Part shown: piece after piece, positions 8,022 to 16,549 of the stretch
Position numbering within the stretch: position 1 is the stretch's first letter
Layout of the letters: each line of letters opens with the position of its first letter
Assembly: GCA_036013505.1 (NCBI GenBank)
Contig: CP107851.1
Coordinates: 3,977,501-4,041,500, forward strand
Reading direction: 5' to 3'
Origin: Streptomyces sp. NBC_00510
Lineage (GTDB): Bacteria > Actinomycetota > Actinomycetes > Streptomycetales > Streptomycetaceae
Length of the DNA: 64,000 bases
The notes under the pieces: model-generated
Databases searched by the model: none
Seen by the model: the letters and a program-made list of their open reading frames with translations, nothing else
Told to the model about the DNA's origin: nothing
Program-made: the position numbers and the translations under genes

Positions 8022-8660
8022 TCAGGAGAGCAGGCGAGGGGAGAGCGCCCCGCACGGTACGAGATCGACTTCGGCGCCGGCCTCGCGCAGATCGGTCAGT
8101 ATCAGCTCGTCGTACATGAGCAGGCCCGACTCCTCCGGCCACACGACCGCCCACAGCCAGAGCCCGAACGACTCGCCCGCGAAGACCGCGCGGTCCGGTG
8201 GCGTCCCGTTCACGTGCCACAGGCCGGTCGGCCTCCCGGCCGCGATCACCTTGGCGGCCGGCGGCTTGCCGATGCACATCGCCGGACCGGGGTCCGGCCC
8301 CGGGATCCCGGCGAACCTCGCCCCGAGCCCGACCCCGAGCTCCTCCGCCACCAGCACCATCTCGCCCTGCCCGCCGAGCGGCCCCGGCCCCGAGCACGCC
8401 ACCGCCGTGGCCCGTCCGCCGCTGCGGTCGTCCCCCGCGGACGCGACGCCGGTGAACAGCCAGCCCACCGGCAGCGGCCAGGGCATCCACACCGGGACGT
8501 GCGACCGGCTCACGACCACGCCGAGGGCTTCCACACTCGGCGGCACGACAGGCTGCAACGGATACACGGCGCCGTGCTCGTCGCACTGCCAGGAGTCGGC
8601 GAAGAGCCCGGGCGCTCGGACCCGGCCACCGCACTTCGGGCAACTGGGTTCGCCCCTCAT
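8022..8660 (-). CDS. Streptomyces conserved protein with N-terminal CxxC (DUF6758-like, 212 aa)
   Basis: Begins MRGEPSCPKCGG and has a second Cys at 'WQCDEHG' near residue 26, which together look like a small zinc site. The rest is a Pro/Gly-rich domain with conserved-looking 'VWMPWPLPVGW' and 'GESFGLWLWAVVWP'. I associate this pattern with a Streptomyces-wide family of unknown function; no catalytic motif is evident. It stands alone, with 163 bp before the next gene in which I see no clear terminator or promoter. Confidence 0.7.
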   Translation of the reverse strand: MRGEPSCPKCGGRVRAPGLFADSWQCDEHGAVYPLQPVVPPSVEALGVVVSRSHVPVWMPWPLPVGWLFTGVASAGDDRSGGRATAVACSGPGPLGGQGEMVLVAEELGVGLGARFAGIPGPDPGPAMCIGKPPAAKVIAAGRPTGLWHVNGTPPDRAVFAGESFGLWLWAVVWPEESGLLMYDELILTDLREAGAEVDLVPCGALSPRLLS

Positions 8661-8823
8661 AACGCCCCACGGTCCTCCGGCGGCGTGCCCGCGTCAAGGA
8701 CGATCACCCGTCCGAGTTCGACGCGTGGCGTCGCCGCACGGCACACCTCCCCCACCGGTCACGCCTGTCGCCCGGAGGCGGGCCCGCGCGGACCGCTGAG
8801 GGGGCGTCACCGACCGCCGGGGC

Positions 8824-9414
8824 TCAGTCCGTCAGGGGGACCGCCGCGCGCTGCGGGTCGCGCAGGTCGGTGCCCGCCTGCAGCCAGCGCTCCTGGAGCG
8901 CCCCGGCGCCGCGCACCCGCTTCCAGGCGGCCTCGTTCGCCGTCATCGGCAGGAGCGGGAAGAAGCGGACCGGGTCCATCGGGGCGTCGAGTTCCAGGTC
9001 CTCCACCAGACCACCGGGCTCGGCGACCAGGACGGCCGAGAACGCCGCCCCGGGCCACAGCGGTTCGCTCACGTCCAGCGAGTTCCCCGGCGCGACGACG
9101 ACGCCCTCGACCTGGGGGCTGGCGGCCAGTACGGCGAGCGGCCGCAGGACCTTGTCCGTGTCGGCGCCGCGCCCGCCGCGCAGGGTCAGCACGAGCTCCG
9201 CGCGCGGGCCGCGCACCGGGTCCGCGACGACGGTGACGGGGTCGTTCATCGGTGCGCGCGACATGCCCAGGGTGACGTACCGCAGCAGCTCACCCTCGCG
9301 GAAGCGCAGCACCTCGATCCGTTCGGTGCCCAGGAAGGTGACCGCGGCGCGGGCGTCCGGCTCACCGAAGGCCATGTGCAGCCGCGCCTCAACGAGCCCC
9401 AGTACGTCGACCAT
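8824..9414 (-). CDS. Suppressor-of-fused-like domain protein (196 aa)
   Basis: The protein matches the pattern of bacterial SUFU-domain proteins: 'LVEARLHMAFGEPDARAAVTFLGTERIEVLRF' at the N terminus, 'YVTLGMSRAPM' near residue 55, 'AELVLTLRG' near 83 and 'FFPLLPMTANEAAWKR' near 155. No catalytic function is known for the bacterial members. ATG 9414 fits the family; an upstream in-frame GTG (9447) is less likely because TATGCT lies exactly 6 nt before 9414 and there is no ribosome-binding site, the leaderless pattern seen elsewhere here. Confidence 0.8.
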   Translation of the reverse strand: MVDVLGLVEARLHMAFGEPDARAAVTFLGTERIEVLRFREGELLRYVTLGMSRAPMNDPVTVVADPVRGPRAELVLTLRGGRGADTDKVLRPLAVLAASPQVEGVVVAPGNSLDVSEPLWPGAAFSAVLVAEPGGLVEDLELDAPMDPVRFFPLLPMTANEAAWKRVRGAGALQERWLQAGTDLRDPQRAAVPLTD

Positions 9415-9420
9415 GAAGTG

Positions 9421-9426
9421 AGCATA
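9421..9426 (-). promoter_or_regulatory. Putative -10 of a leaderless promoter
   Basis: TATGCT on the minus strand with 6 nt to the ATG at 9414. Confidence 0.5.
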
Positions 9427-9854
9427 GAGCGCGTATGGAACGTGCAAAGCCGCGGCTTCGCGCAGGAGGCGCCTGATAAGGTGGGCCGTCGGCTACGCCG
9501 GTAGAGGCGTGCCACTTTCCCCCAGCGGGGATCGGCCGGAGGAGGTGGGGCTGCAATGGATCCTAGTCGACCGTGCAGTACCGGCAGCTCTTCCGCCCGG
9601 CAACCCTCCTGATCCCCCGCGTTCCGTACCCGGTCACCCGGGCGTGAAACCAAAGAACCACGGAACCGACGGGGATTCTCGGATTTCCACGAGCACGAGC
9701 ACGAGCGTGTGACGGCGCCGCGTGTCCGCTCGAACGGCCTGCCCGGGTCCGCCCTGCCGCCTCCGGAAGAGCTCCCTGAACTGCGCAGTGATCAACGGTG
9801 ATCACCCTGCCCTGATCCGCATTTCAGCCCGGCCAGTCCGTGAAGGAGCTTGCC
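9427..9854 (+). other. Long untranslated-looking leader upstream of corA
   Basis: A 428-bp gap. A possible -10 (TAAGGT, 9477-9482) would start an mRNA near 9489, giving a leader of about 365 nt before corA. The leader has an open frame 9509-9712 (GTG start, 67 codons, ending in a Ser-Thr repeat), but about a third of its third positions are A or T, unlike genes here, so it is either a leader peptide or chance. GC-rich self-complementary segments (for example ACCCGGTCACCCGGG near 9627) suggest folding. Magnesium transporter genes often carry regulatory leaders; that function here is inference. Confidence 0.35.
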
Positions 9855-10970
9855 ATGTCGATGATCCGCGACCTGCGCGCAGTCGTCCGCCCCGCCCTGC
9901 GCAAGAGCAGCACGTCATACGACTACGGCCCGGACCGCTCCCGCACCTCGTCGGCCACGCCCAGCTCGGTCGTGGACTGCGCCGTCTACCGGGACGGCCG
10001 CCGCGGCAGCGACCACATCTCGCCGCGCGAGGCCCTGGAGAAGGTGCGCGGCGGCAACGAGGGCTTCGTCTGGATCGGCCTGCACGAGCCGTCGGAGCGG
10101 GAGTTCGCGGAGATCGCCGAGGTGTTCGGACTGCACCCGCTGGCCGTGGAGGACGCCGTCCACGCCCACCAGCGGCCGAAGCTGGAGCGCTACGACGACA
10201 CGCTCTTCATGGTCTTCAAGACCATCCGCTACGTCGAGCACGCCGAACTCACCGCCACCAGCGAGGTGGTGGAAAGTGGCGAGGTGATGGTCTTCACCGG
10301 CCGGCACTTCGTCATCACCGTCCGGCACGGCGGCCACGGCTCGCTGCGCGCCCTGCGGCACCGCCTGGAGGACGACCCCGAGCTGCTCGCCAAGGGGCCC
10401 TCCGCGGTGCTGCACGCCATCGCCGACCAGGTCGTGGACGACTACCTGGCGGTCAGCGAGGCCGTGCAGGACGACATCGACGAGGTGGAGATCGACGTCT
10501 TCTCCGCCCAGGGCAAGTCCCCGCGGGCCACCGACGCGGGGCGCATCTACCAGCTCAAGCGCGAGGTGCTGGAGTTCAAGCGGGCGGTGTCCCCGCTGCT
10601 GCGCCCGATGCAGATGCTCAGCGAGCGGCCGATGCGCGTGGTCGACCCCGAGATCCAGAAGTACTTCCGGGACGTGGCCGACCACGTCGCCCGCGTCCAC
10701 GAGATGGTGGTCGGCTTCGACGACCTGCTCAACTCCATCCTGCAGGCCAACCTCGCCCAGGCGGCCGTCGCGCAGAACGAGGACATGCGCAAGATCACCT
10801 CATGGGCGGCGATCATCGCCGTCCCGACCATGATCTGCGGTGTGTACGGCATGAACTTCGAGCACATGCCGGAACTCCACTGGCGGTACGGCTACCCGAT
10901 GGTGCTGGTCGCGATCGGCGGGATCTGCCTCGCCATCCACCGCATCCTGCGCCGCAACGGCTGGCTGTAG
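9855..10970 (+). CDS. corA: CorA-type magnesium/cobalt transporter (371 aa)
   Basis: A divalent-cation channel of the inner membrane. The N-terminal ~300 residues form the cytoplasmic alpha/beta funnel ('FVWIGLHEPSEREFAEIAEVFGLHPLAVEDA' near residue 60), followed by the long stalk helix and two C-terminal membrane helices. The signature YGMNF sits at the end of the first one ('TMICGVYGMNFEHMPE'). The tail is short and basic, as expected. ATG 9855 is preceded by AAGGAG (9844-9848), which decides the start. It converges closely on the EamA gene. Two other Mg-associated genes (MgtE-N/CBS and DUF1003) lie 2.5 kb downstream. Confidence 0.93.
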   Translation: MSMIRDLRAVVRPALRKSSTSYDYGPDRSRTSSATPSSVVDCAVYRDGRRGSDHISPREALEKVRGGNEGFVWIGLHEPSEREFAEIAEVFGLHPLAVEDAVHAHQRPKLERYDDTLFMVFKTIRYVEHAELTATSEVVESGEVMVFTGRHFVITVRHGGHGSLRALRHRLEDDPELLAKGPSAVLHAIADQVVDDYLAVSEAVQDDIDEVEIDVFSAQGKSPRATDAGRIYQLKREVLEFKRAVSPLLRPMQMLSERPMRVVDPEIQKYFRDVADHVARVHEMVVGFDDLLNSILQANLAQAAVAQNEDMRKITSWAAIIAVPTMICGVYGMNFEHMPELHWRYGYPMVLVAIGGICLAIHRILRRNGWL

Positions 10971-10978
10971 GGCAGGCC

Positions 10979-11926
10979 CTAACCGGCCTTCCTGCGGTCC
11001 GCCAGGATCACCAGGGCCAGCCCCGCGAGGATCACCGCGAGCGTCGGGTAGGCCGCCACGGGCGGGGTCTGGCCCAGCCAGACCGCCGCCACCAGGGCGG
11101 CGCCCGGCGTCTCCAGCAGGATCGCCGTGGACGTGGTCGACGCCCCGAGCCCGCGCACCACCCGGTTGAGCAGGCTGTGGCCGAGCAGTTGCGCGGCCAC
11201 GGTCAGGGCGACGAGCTTCGCCCAGGTGCCGCCGTCGTAACCGCCGAGCGCCGAGCCCGAGGCCAGGCAGACGGCCAGCAGGGCCACGGCCGTGGTGGAG
11301 TAGCAGACGTAGGTGTACGCGGTCGTGCTGACGGTCCGTCGCACCTCCGCGCCGAGCAGGACGTACCCCGCCGCCGCGATGCCGCCGCCCAGTGCCAGGG
11401 CGTCCCCGACCAGGGCGCGCGGTGACAGCGACAGGTCGACGCCGGTCAGCAGCACCACGCCGGCGACCGCCAGCGCGGAGCCCAGCCACACCATCCGCGG
11501 CGGCCGGTGGCCGCGCATGAACAGGATCAGGGTGGTCCACACCGGCGTCGTCGTGCCCAGCGCCGTCGAGGACGCGACCGAGGTCATGGTCAGGCTCGGC
11601 AGCCACAGCCCGAAGTGCAGCGCCAGCACCAGGCCGGACGCGATCGACAGCCAGAACGCACGGCGGCCCATCCCCCGCAGCTCCCGCCGGTGCCGCAACC
11701 AGGCGAACGGGCTCAGCACGCCCACGGCCATGGCGTTCCGCCAGAAGGCGATGGCCAGCGCGGGCGCGGCGGTGGCGGCGATCAGCGGCGCGGAGAGGGA
11801 GACACCGGCGATGGCGACGGCCAGGAGTGCGAAGTCCAGTGGCGGCTTCCCGTGCGGGGCTGCGCCGGAGTCGGTGTCCGCCTTCGGTACGGCGGGCGTG
11901 GTGCTGGCGGACGGCGCGGCGGACAC
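10979..11926 (-). CDS. EamA/DMT-family transporter (315 aa)
   Basis: An inner-membrane drug/metabolite exporter. About ten hydrophobic helices arranged as two EamA repeats; the first contains 'AIAFWRNAMAVGVL' and 'ALGTTTPVWTTLILF', the second 'LLGHSLLNRVVRGLGASTTSTAILLETPGAALVA', the typical end-of-repeat pattern. The GTG at 11926 follows GAGGAGAC and places a ~25-residue Ala/Ser/Pro-rich cytoplasmic tail before the first helix. The substrate is unknown. It ends 9 bp from the corA stop. Confidence 0.87.
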   Translation of the reverse strand: MSAAPSASTTPAVPKADTDSGAAPHGKPPLDFALLAVAIAGVSLSAPLIAATAAPALAIAFWRNAMAVGVLSPFAWLRHRRELRGMGRRAFWLSIASGLVLALHFGLWLPSLTMTSVASSTALGTTTPVWTTLILFMRGHRPPRMVWLGSALAVAGVVLLTGVDLSLSPRALVGDALALGGGIAAAGYVLLGAEVRRTVSTTAYTYVCYSTTAVALLAVCLASGSALGGYDGGTWAKLVALTVAAQLLGHSLLNRVVRGLGASTTSTAILLETPGAALVAAVWLGQTPPVAAYPTLAVILAGLALVILADRRKAG

Positions 11927-12050
11927 GCGGTGTCTCCTCGGGGCACGGTGGGACGGTGGCCTCCTTAGCGTAAGGCCCGTCCGGGCCCCGAGCTCCTGTC
12001 GTCTCACCATGTGTGCGGCACCACGGCGGCGGCCCGCGCGGCCCACGTCA

Positions 12051-12056
12051 TAGGGT
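12051..12056 (+). promoter_or_regulatory. Putative -10 of a leaderless promoter
   Basis: TAGGGT with 6 nt to the ATG at 12063; no ribosome-binding site. Confidence 0.5.
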
Positions 12057-12062
12057 GGGCGC

Positions 12063-12590
12063 ATGACGGACACCGTGACGCAGCCGCAGCTGGACCAGGC
12101 CCTGATCGAGGAGGCCGTGAAGAAGTCCGGTCTGCTCTGGGCCGACGGTCAGGCGCTGTGGCACGCCTGGGTCGACGGTGCCGTGGTGGTCGTCGGCGGC
12201 GGCCCCGGCGAGCAGCCGCTGCCCGGGCCCGGACTCACCGACGGCGGCACCGCCACGGTCACCGTCCGCAGCAAGGACAAGGGCGGCCGGCTGGTCGTCT
12301 TCGCGGTCCGGGTCACCGAGCTGCGCCCGGACGGCGAGGCGTGGACGGCCGCGGTGGAGGAGCTCAAGGGCAAGCGGCTGAACGCGCCGGACGCGGAGAC
12401 GATGACCGGACGCTGGGCCCGCGAGTGCCGCGTGCTGCGCCTGGAGCCCACCGGCGACCCCCTGGAGCGCCCCGGCGCGATGACGGACGCCAGTGGCGCG
12501 GCGGCCCCGGTGCCGACGGCCGCGACCACCCGCCACCCGGTCCCGGCCGGTCTGCCCAAGCTGCTGCTGCGGCGCCGCAAGAGGGCCTGA
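12063..12590 (+). CDS. Conserved hypothetical protein (175 aa)
   Basis: A soluble protein with N-terminal helix (PQLDQALIEEAVKKSGLLWA), then a beta-rich core 'ALWHAWVDGAVVVVGGGPGEQ' and 'TVTVRSKDKGGRLVVFAVRVTEL'. This recalls a split-barrel, pyridoxamine-oxidase-like fold, followed by a disordered Ala/Pro tail ending in a basic RRRKRA. The fold suggestion is weak and function is unknown. It has no ribosome-binding site and a leaderless-type -10. It converges on the lipoprotein gene with a 9-bp gap. Confidence 0.65.
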   Translation: MTDTVTQPQLDQALIEEAVKKSGLLWADGQALWHAWVDGAVVVVGGGPGEQPLPGPGLTDGGTATVTVRSKDKGGRLVVFAVRVTELRPDGEAWTAAVEELKGKRLNAPDAETMTGRWARECRVLRLEPTGDPLERPGAMTDASGAAAPVPTAATTRHPVPAGLPKLLLRRRKRA

Positions 12591-12599
12591 GCCCCGGGC

Positions 12600-13301
12600 C
12601 TACTGCGTCACGGCCTTGCCGTAGTCGACGACGTCGTCCTCGTCCGGCGCGCGCAGCGTGAAGTCCTTGCCCCAGTCGGCCATGGTCAGCGTGCCGGCGC
12701 CGCCCGCACGTTCGTAGCGCAGCGGGTACGGCTTGCCCTCCAGGGACACGTCGATCGTGCCGCCGTTGCCGCCGTCCGCGGTGACCGCGATGGTGCGGAC
12801 GCCGCCGACCGAGCGGTGGTCCCCGACGGCGAGTTCGCCGTGCAGGACGAACAGGCCCTCCAGCAGCACCTCCTTGTCGGTGAAGCCGCTGAACTGGTCG
12901 TACGTGGGGTCCCCGGCGGGCACCTTGACGTACTTGTTCTTGAGCTTGGCGCCGACCTGGTCGCCGTAGAAGCCGGCGCCCGCCTTGAGGTAGAGGTCGT
13001 CGCCCACCCGCAGCAGTTCGAAGGTGCTGCCCTCGGAGGTGACCTCGCCCAGGCCGCCGTTGCCGCGCAGCCGCATGTCGAGGGTGTAGGCACGCCCCTT
13101 GCTGACGACGGTGCCGGACAGCCGCACCGTGTCGGCCGCGTCGGCGGCGGTGCGGGCGCGCTTCTCGATGGTCCCGGCCGGCAGCTTGCCGACGCCGTTG
13201 GTCCCCGCGTCCGGATCACCCGCGCACCCCGTCGCTCCGACGAACACCAGGACCGCGCCCAGAAGGCTCACGAGGACGGCTGACCTGCGGCCGGGGATCA
13301 C
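12600..13301 (-). CDS. Lipoprotein, LppX/LprAFG-like (233 aa)
   Basis: Exported and lipid-anchored: a basic N terminus, hydrophobic core and lipobox VGATGC near residue 26. The mature part resembles the mycobacterial LppX/LprG fold in pattern, with 'TVRLSGTVVSKGRAYTLDMRLRGNGGLGEV', 'FELLRVGDDLYLKAGAGFY' and 'TIAVTADGGNGGTIDVSLEG'. This group binds lipids or acts in envelope processes in mycobacteria; the role here is unknown. GTG 13301 follows a strong AGGAGG. It is divergent from the MgtE-like gene. Confidence 0.8.
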   Translation of the reverse strand: MIPGRRSAVLVSLLGAVLVFVGATGCAGDPDAGTNGVGKLPAGTIEKRARTAADAADTVRLSGTVVSKGRAYTLDMRLRGNGGLGEVTSEGSTFELLRVGDDLYLKAGAGFYGDQVGAKLKNKYVKVPAGDPTYDQFSGFTDKEVLLEGLFVLHGELAVGDHRSVGGVRTIAVTADGGNGGTIDVSLEGKPYPLRYERAGGAGTLTMADWGKDFTLRAPDEDDVVDYGKAVTQ

Positions 13302-13462
13302 GTGTTCTCTTCCTCCTGCAGTTGTACGCGCCCGTCACACGAGGGCAGCGGCGAAGCGGAGCCGAAGCTACCGCAGCGTACCGCTGGCCGGGTGAACCGC
13401 TGTGAACGCCGTGCGAAGCCCCCGTGGAGCATTACCGCGCGCCTGGGGGGCGGGGGCGGAGT

Positions 13463-13468
13463 TAGCCT
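13463..13468 (+). promoter_or_regulatory. Putative -10 of a leaderless promoter
   Basis: TAGCCT with 6 nt to the ATG at 13475; no ribosome-binding site. Confidence 0.5.
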
Positions 13469-13474
13469 GGCGGC

Positions 13475-14734
13475 ATGCCAGCGGGAACCTCCCGGGTCTT
13501 CGTCTCGCACCTGTCCGGGGTGCGGGTCTTCGATCCCAACGGCGACCAGGTCGGCCGGGTCCGGGACGTGGTCGTGATGCTGCGGGTCGGGGGCCGGCCG
13601 CCGCGTGTGCTGGGTCTGGTGGTGGAGGTCGTCAGCCGGCGCCGGATCTTCCTGCCGATCACGCGGGTGACGGGCGTGGAGTCCGGTCAGGTGATCACCA
13701 CGGGTGTCGTCAACATGCAGCGCTTCGAACAGCGCCCGACCGAGACCCTGGTCCTCGGCGAGCTGCTTGACCAGCGGGTGACGCTGGTCGAGACCGGCGA
13801 GGACGTGACCGTGCTGGACGTGTCCATGGTGCGGCTCGCCGCGCGCCGCGACTGGGAGATCGACAAGGCCTTCGTGCGCCGCGGCAAGGGCGGCCCGCTG
13901 CGGCGCAGCGGGGAGACGCTGACCGTGGTGTGGTCCGCAGTCACCGGCTTCTCGCTGGACGAGCACGCGCAGGGCGCGGAGGCGCTGCTCGCCACCTTCG
14001 ACCAGCTGCGCGCCGCCGACCTGGCGAACGTCCTGCACCACCTGTCGCCCAAGCGCCGCGCCGAGGTCGCCGCGGCCCTCGACGACGACCGCCTCGCCGA
14101 CGTCCTGGAGGAGCTGCCGGACGACGACCAGGTGGAGATCCTCGGCAAGCTCGAGCAGGAGCGGGCCGCCGACGTGCTGGAGGCGATGGACCCGGACGAC
14201 GCCGCCGACCTGCTGGCCGAACTGCCGAAGGAGGAGCAGGAACGGCTGCTGGGACTGATGGAGCCGCACGAGGCGGCCGACATGCGCCGGCTGATGTCGT
14301 ACGAGGAGCGCACCGCCGGCGGTCTGATGACCACGGAGCCGATCGTGCTGCGCCCCGACGCCACCGTCGCCGACGCCCTGGCGCGGGTCCGCAACCCGGA
14401 CCTGTCCCCCGCGCTCGCCGCCCAGGTGTACGTCTGCCGGCCGCCGGACGAGACCCCGACCGGCAAGTACCTGGGCACGGTGCACTTCCAGCGGCTGCTG
14501 CGCGACCCCCCGTTCACCCTGGTCAGCGCGCTCCTCGACAGCGACCTGCAACCACTGTCGCCGGACACCCCGCTGCCGGCGGTCACCAGCTTCCTCGCGA
14601 CGTACAACATGGTGTCCGTGCCGGTCGTCGACGACAGCGGATCGCTGCTGGGCGCCGTCACCGTCGACGACGTCCTGGACCACCTGCTGCCGGAGGACTG
14701 GCGCGAGACGGAGCTGCACGAGGCGGCGCAGTGA
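13475..14734 (+). CDS. MgtE N-domain/CBS protein without a membrane channel (419 aa)
   Basis: Domains in order: a PRC-barrel-like N-terminal module with 'LSGVRVFDPNGDQVGRVRDVV' (residues ~10-75), a linker with a second similar beta segment, an MgtE intracellular N domain of acidic helical repeats (LHHLSPKRRAEVAAALDD, LEELPDDDQVEILGKL, LEAMDPDDAADLLAELP; about 180-275), then a pair of CBS domains (about 285-410). It stops there; the five-helix MgtE channel is missing, so this is a soluble sensor-like protein, not a transporter. It is leaderless and overlaps the DUF1003 gene by 4 bp (GTGA), implying coupled translation. Confidence 0.88.
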   Translation: MPAGTSRVFVSHLSGVRVFDPNGDQVGRVRDVVVMLRVGGRPPRVLGLVVEVVSRRRIFLPITRVTGVESGQVITTGVVNMQRFEQRPTETLVLGELLDQRVTLVETGEDVTVLDVSMVRLAARRDWEIDKAFVRRGKGGPLRRSGETLTVVWSAVTGFSLDEHAQGAEALLATFDQLRAADLANVLHHLSPKRRAEVAAALDDDRLADVLEELPDDDQVEILGKLEQERAADVLEAMDPDDAADLLAELPKEEQERLLGLMEPHEAADMRRLMSYEERTAGGLMTTEPIVLRPDATVADALARVRNPDLSPALAAQVYVCRPPDETPTGKYLGTVHFQRLLRDPPFTLVSALLDSDLQPLSPDTPLPAVTSFLATYNMVSVPVVDDSGSLLGAVTVDDVLDHLLPEDWRETELHEAAQ

Positions 14735-15225
14735 GCGACGAGCGCCCCCGCGTCCGCCTCGACCAGCCGCGGGTACCGCGGATCAGCTTCCTGCCCTCCT
14801 ACGACCCGGAGGCGTTCGGGCGGCTCTCGGAGAAGATCGCCCGCTTCCTGGGGACCGGGCGGTTCATCGTCTGGATGACGGTGGTGATCATCGCGTGGGT
14901 GGCGTGGAACGCGCTGGCGCCCCGCCATCTGCGCTGGGACTCCTACCCCTTCATCTTCCTCACCCTGATGCTGTCGCTGCAGGCCTCCTACGCCGCCCCG
15001 CTGATCCTGCTGGCGCAGAACCGGCAGGACGACCGCGACCGGGTCAACCTGGAGCAGGACCGCAAGGCGAACGACCGCAGCATCGCCGACACCGAGTACC
15101 TGACCCGCGAGGTGGCCGCGCTGCGGCTGGGCCTGGGAGAGGTCGCCACACGCGACTGGATCCGCTCCGAACTGCAGGAGCTGCTGAAGGACATCGACCA
15201 GCGGCAGCGTGCCGAGGCGGAGTGA
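14731..15225 (+). CDS. DUF1003 membrane protein (164 aa)
   Basis: Contains the DUF1003 pattern: 'EKIARFLGTGRFIVWMTVVIIAWVAWNA' and 'DSYPFIFLTLMLSLQASYAAPLILLAQNRQDDRDR'. These are two adjacent membrane helices, followed by a cytoplasmic coiled-coil-like tail (EQDRKANDRSIADTEYL...). Function is unknown. GTG 14731 overlaps the stop codon of the MgtE-N/CBS gene, so the two products are made together and probably interact; the same pairing occurs in mycobacteria as far as I recall. Confidence 0.87.
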   Translation: MSDERPRVRLDQPRVPRISFLPSYDPEAFGRLSEKIARFLGTGRFIVWMTVVIIAWVAWNALAPRHLRWDSYPFIFLTLMLSLQASYAAPLILLAQNRQDDRDRVNLEQDRKANDRSIADTEYLTREVAALRLGLGEVATRDWIRSELQELLKDIDQRQRAEAE

Positions 15226-15292
15226 CCGCCGGGGTCGTCCCGCCGCCGTGTGAACCCGCCCACCGGGGGTCCTGCGGGCACGGTGCGGGACG

Positions 15293-15298
15293 TACCAT
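15293..15298 (+). promoter_or_regulatory. Putative -10 of a leaderless promoter
   Basis: TACCAT with 6 nt to the ATG at 15305; no ribosome-binding site. Confidence 0.45.
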
Positions 15299-15304
15299 CG
15301 ACGC

Positions 15305-16462
15305 ATGGCTACCGAAGCGTACGGCTCCTCCCCCTCGCCCGACGCGGTGCGCGCCGCGCTCGCGACGGTGAACGACCCCGAGATCCACAAGCCGATCACC
15401 GACCTGGGCATGGTCAAGTCGGTCGACATCGCGGACGACGGCGCGGTGCGGGTCGGCGTGTACCTGACGGTGTCGGGCTGCCCGCTGCGGGACACCATCA
15501 CCAACCTGGTGACCACCGCCGTGTCGAAGGTCGCCGGGGTCACCGCGGTGGCCGTCGAGCTGGACGTGATGAGCGACGAGCAGCGCCGCGAGCTGGCCAC
15601 CTCGCTGCGCGGCGGGCAGGCGGAGCGGGAGATCCCCTTCGCCCAGCCCGGCTCGCTGACCCGGGTGTACGCGGTCGCCTCCGGCAAGGGCGGCGTCGGC
15701 AAGTCCTCGGTGACGGTGAACCTGGCCGCCGCGATGGCCGCCGACGGCCTGAAGGTCGGTGTGGTCGACGCCGACATCTACGGCCACAGCGTGCCGCGGA
15801 TGCTGGGCGCGGACGGTCGTCCGACCCAGGTCGAGAACATGATCATGCCGCCCTCGGCCAACGGTGTGAAGGTCATCTCCATCGGCATGTTCACCCCGGG
15901 CAACGCCCCGGTCGTGTGGCGCGGCCCGATGCTCCACCGGGCGCTGCAGCAGTTCCTGGCCGACGTGTACTGGGGCGACCTGGACGTGCTGCTGCTCGAC
16001 CTGCCGCCCGGCACGGGCGACATCGCCATCTCCGTCGCGCAGCTGGTCCCGAACGCCGAGATCCTCGTGGTCACCACGCCCCAGCAGGCGGCGGCCGAGG
16101 TCGCCGAGCGCGCGGGCACCATCGCCGTGCAGACCCACCAGAAGATCGTCGGCGTCATCGAGAACATGTCCGGGCTGCCCTGCCCGCACTGCGGCGAGAT
16201 GGTCGACGTCTTCGGCAGCGGCGGCGGCGAGCGGGTCGCCGAGGGCCTGACCCGCACCACCGGCGCGACCGTGCCGGTGCTCGGCCAGATCCCCATCGAC
16301 GTGCGGCTGCGCGAGGGCGGCGACGACGGCCGCCCGGTCGTCCTGACCGACCCGCAGTCCCCGGCCGGCTCGGCGCTGCGGGCCATCGCGGGCAAGCTGG
16401 GCGGGCGTCAGCGCGGACTGGCCGGCATGTCGCTGGGCATCACGCCGCGCAACAAGTTCTGA
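15305..16462 (+). CDS. mrp: Mrp/ApbC P-loop ATPase, Fe-S cluster carrier (385 aa)
   Basis: Cytoplasmic ATPase that carries and delivers iron-sulfur clusters. N-terminal DUF59/MIP18 domain (residues ~12-95, with 'GCPLRDTITNLV'), then the MinD-like domain with the deviant Walker A SGKGGVGKSS (about 122-131). Further on are 'VVDADIYG', 'LLLDLPPGTGDI' and the cluster-binding CPHCG near residue 298. Length is typical. It is transcribed from its own leaderless-type promoter and closed by a perfect hairpin. Confidence 0.93.
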   Translation: MATEAYGSSPSPDAVRAALATVNDPEIHKPITDLGMVKSVDIADDGAVRVGVYLTVSGCPLRDTITNLVTTAVSKVAGVTAVAVELDVMSDEQRRELATSLRGGQAEREIPFAQPGSLTRVYAVASGKGGVGKSSVTVNLAAAMAADGLKVGVVDADIYGHSVPRMLGADGRPTQVENMIMPPSANGVKVISIGMFTPGNAPVVWRGPMLHRALQQFLADVYWGDLDVLLLDLPPGTGDIAISVAQLVPNAEILVVTTPQQAAAEVAERAGTIAVQTHQKIVGVIENMSGLPCPHCGEMVDVFGSGGGERVAEGLTRTTGATVPVLGQIPIDVRLREGGDDGRPVVLTDPQSPAGSALRAIAGKLGGRQRGLAGMSLGITPRNKF

Positions 16463-16499
16463 ACCGGCGGGCCGGCCGCGACCGGCTCCCGGAACACCT

Positions 16500-16532
16500 C
16501 AGGGGCGCCTCCCGGTCCGGGAGGCGCCCCTG
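16500..16532. terminator. Perfect 15-bp hairpin between convergent genes
   Basis: Arms 16500-16514 and 16518-16532 are exact reverse complements with only a 3-nt loop. It separates mrp from the facing hypothetical gene at 16550. Confidence 0.8.
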
Positions 16533-16549
16533 AGCCGTCGCTCACGGCC

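Noticed and set aside
9570..9650. CCCGGCAACCCTCC in the corA leader resembles the core of SAM-I/SAM-IV riboswitches.
   Set aside because: The rest of the SAM-IV pattern (GGTGGGGTGCCCCGGGTGA and the matching outer stem) is not present downstream, and corA is not a sulfur-metabolism gene.
9509..9712. 67-codon frame with a GTG start and a Ser-Thr repeat at the end.
   Set aside because: About a third of its third codon positions are A or T, far from the bias of real genes here. I treat it as part of a leader, though a leader peptide is not excluded.
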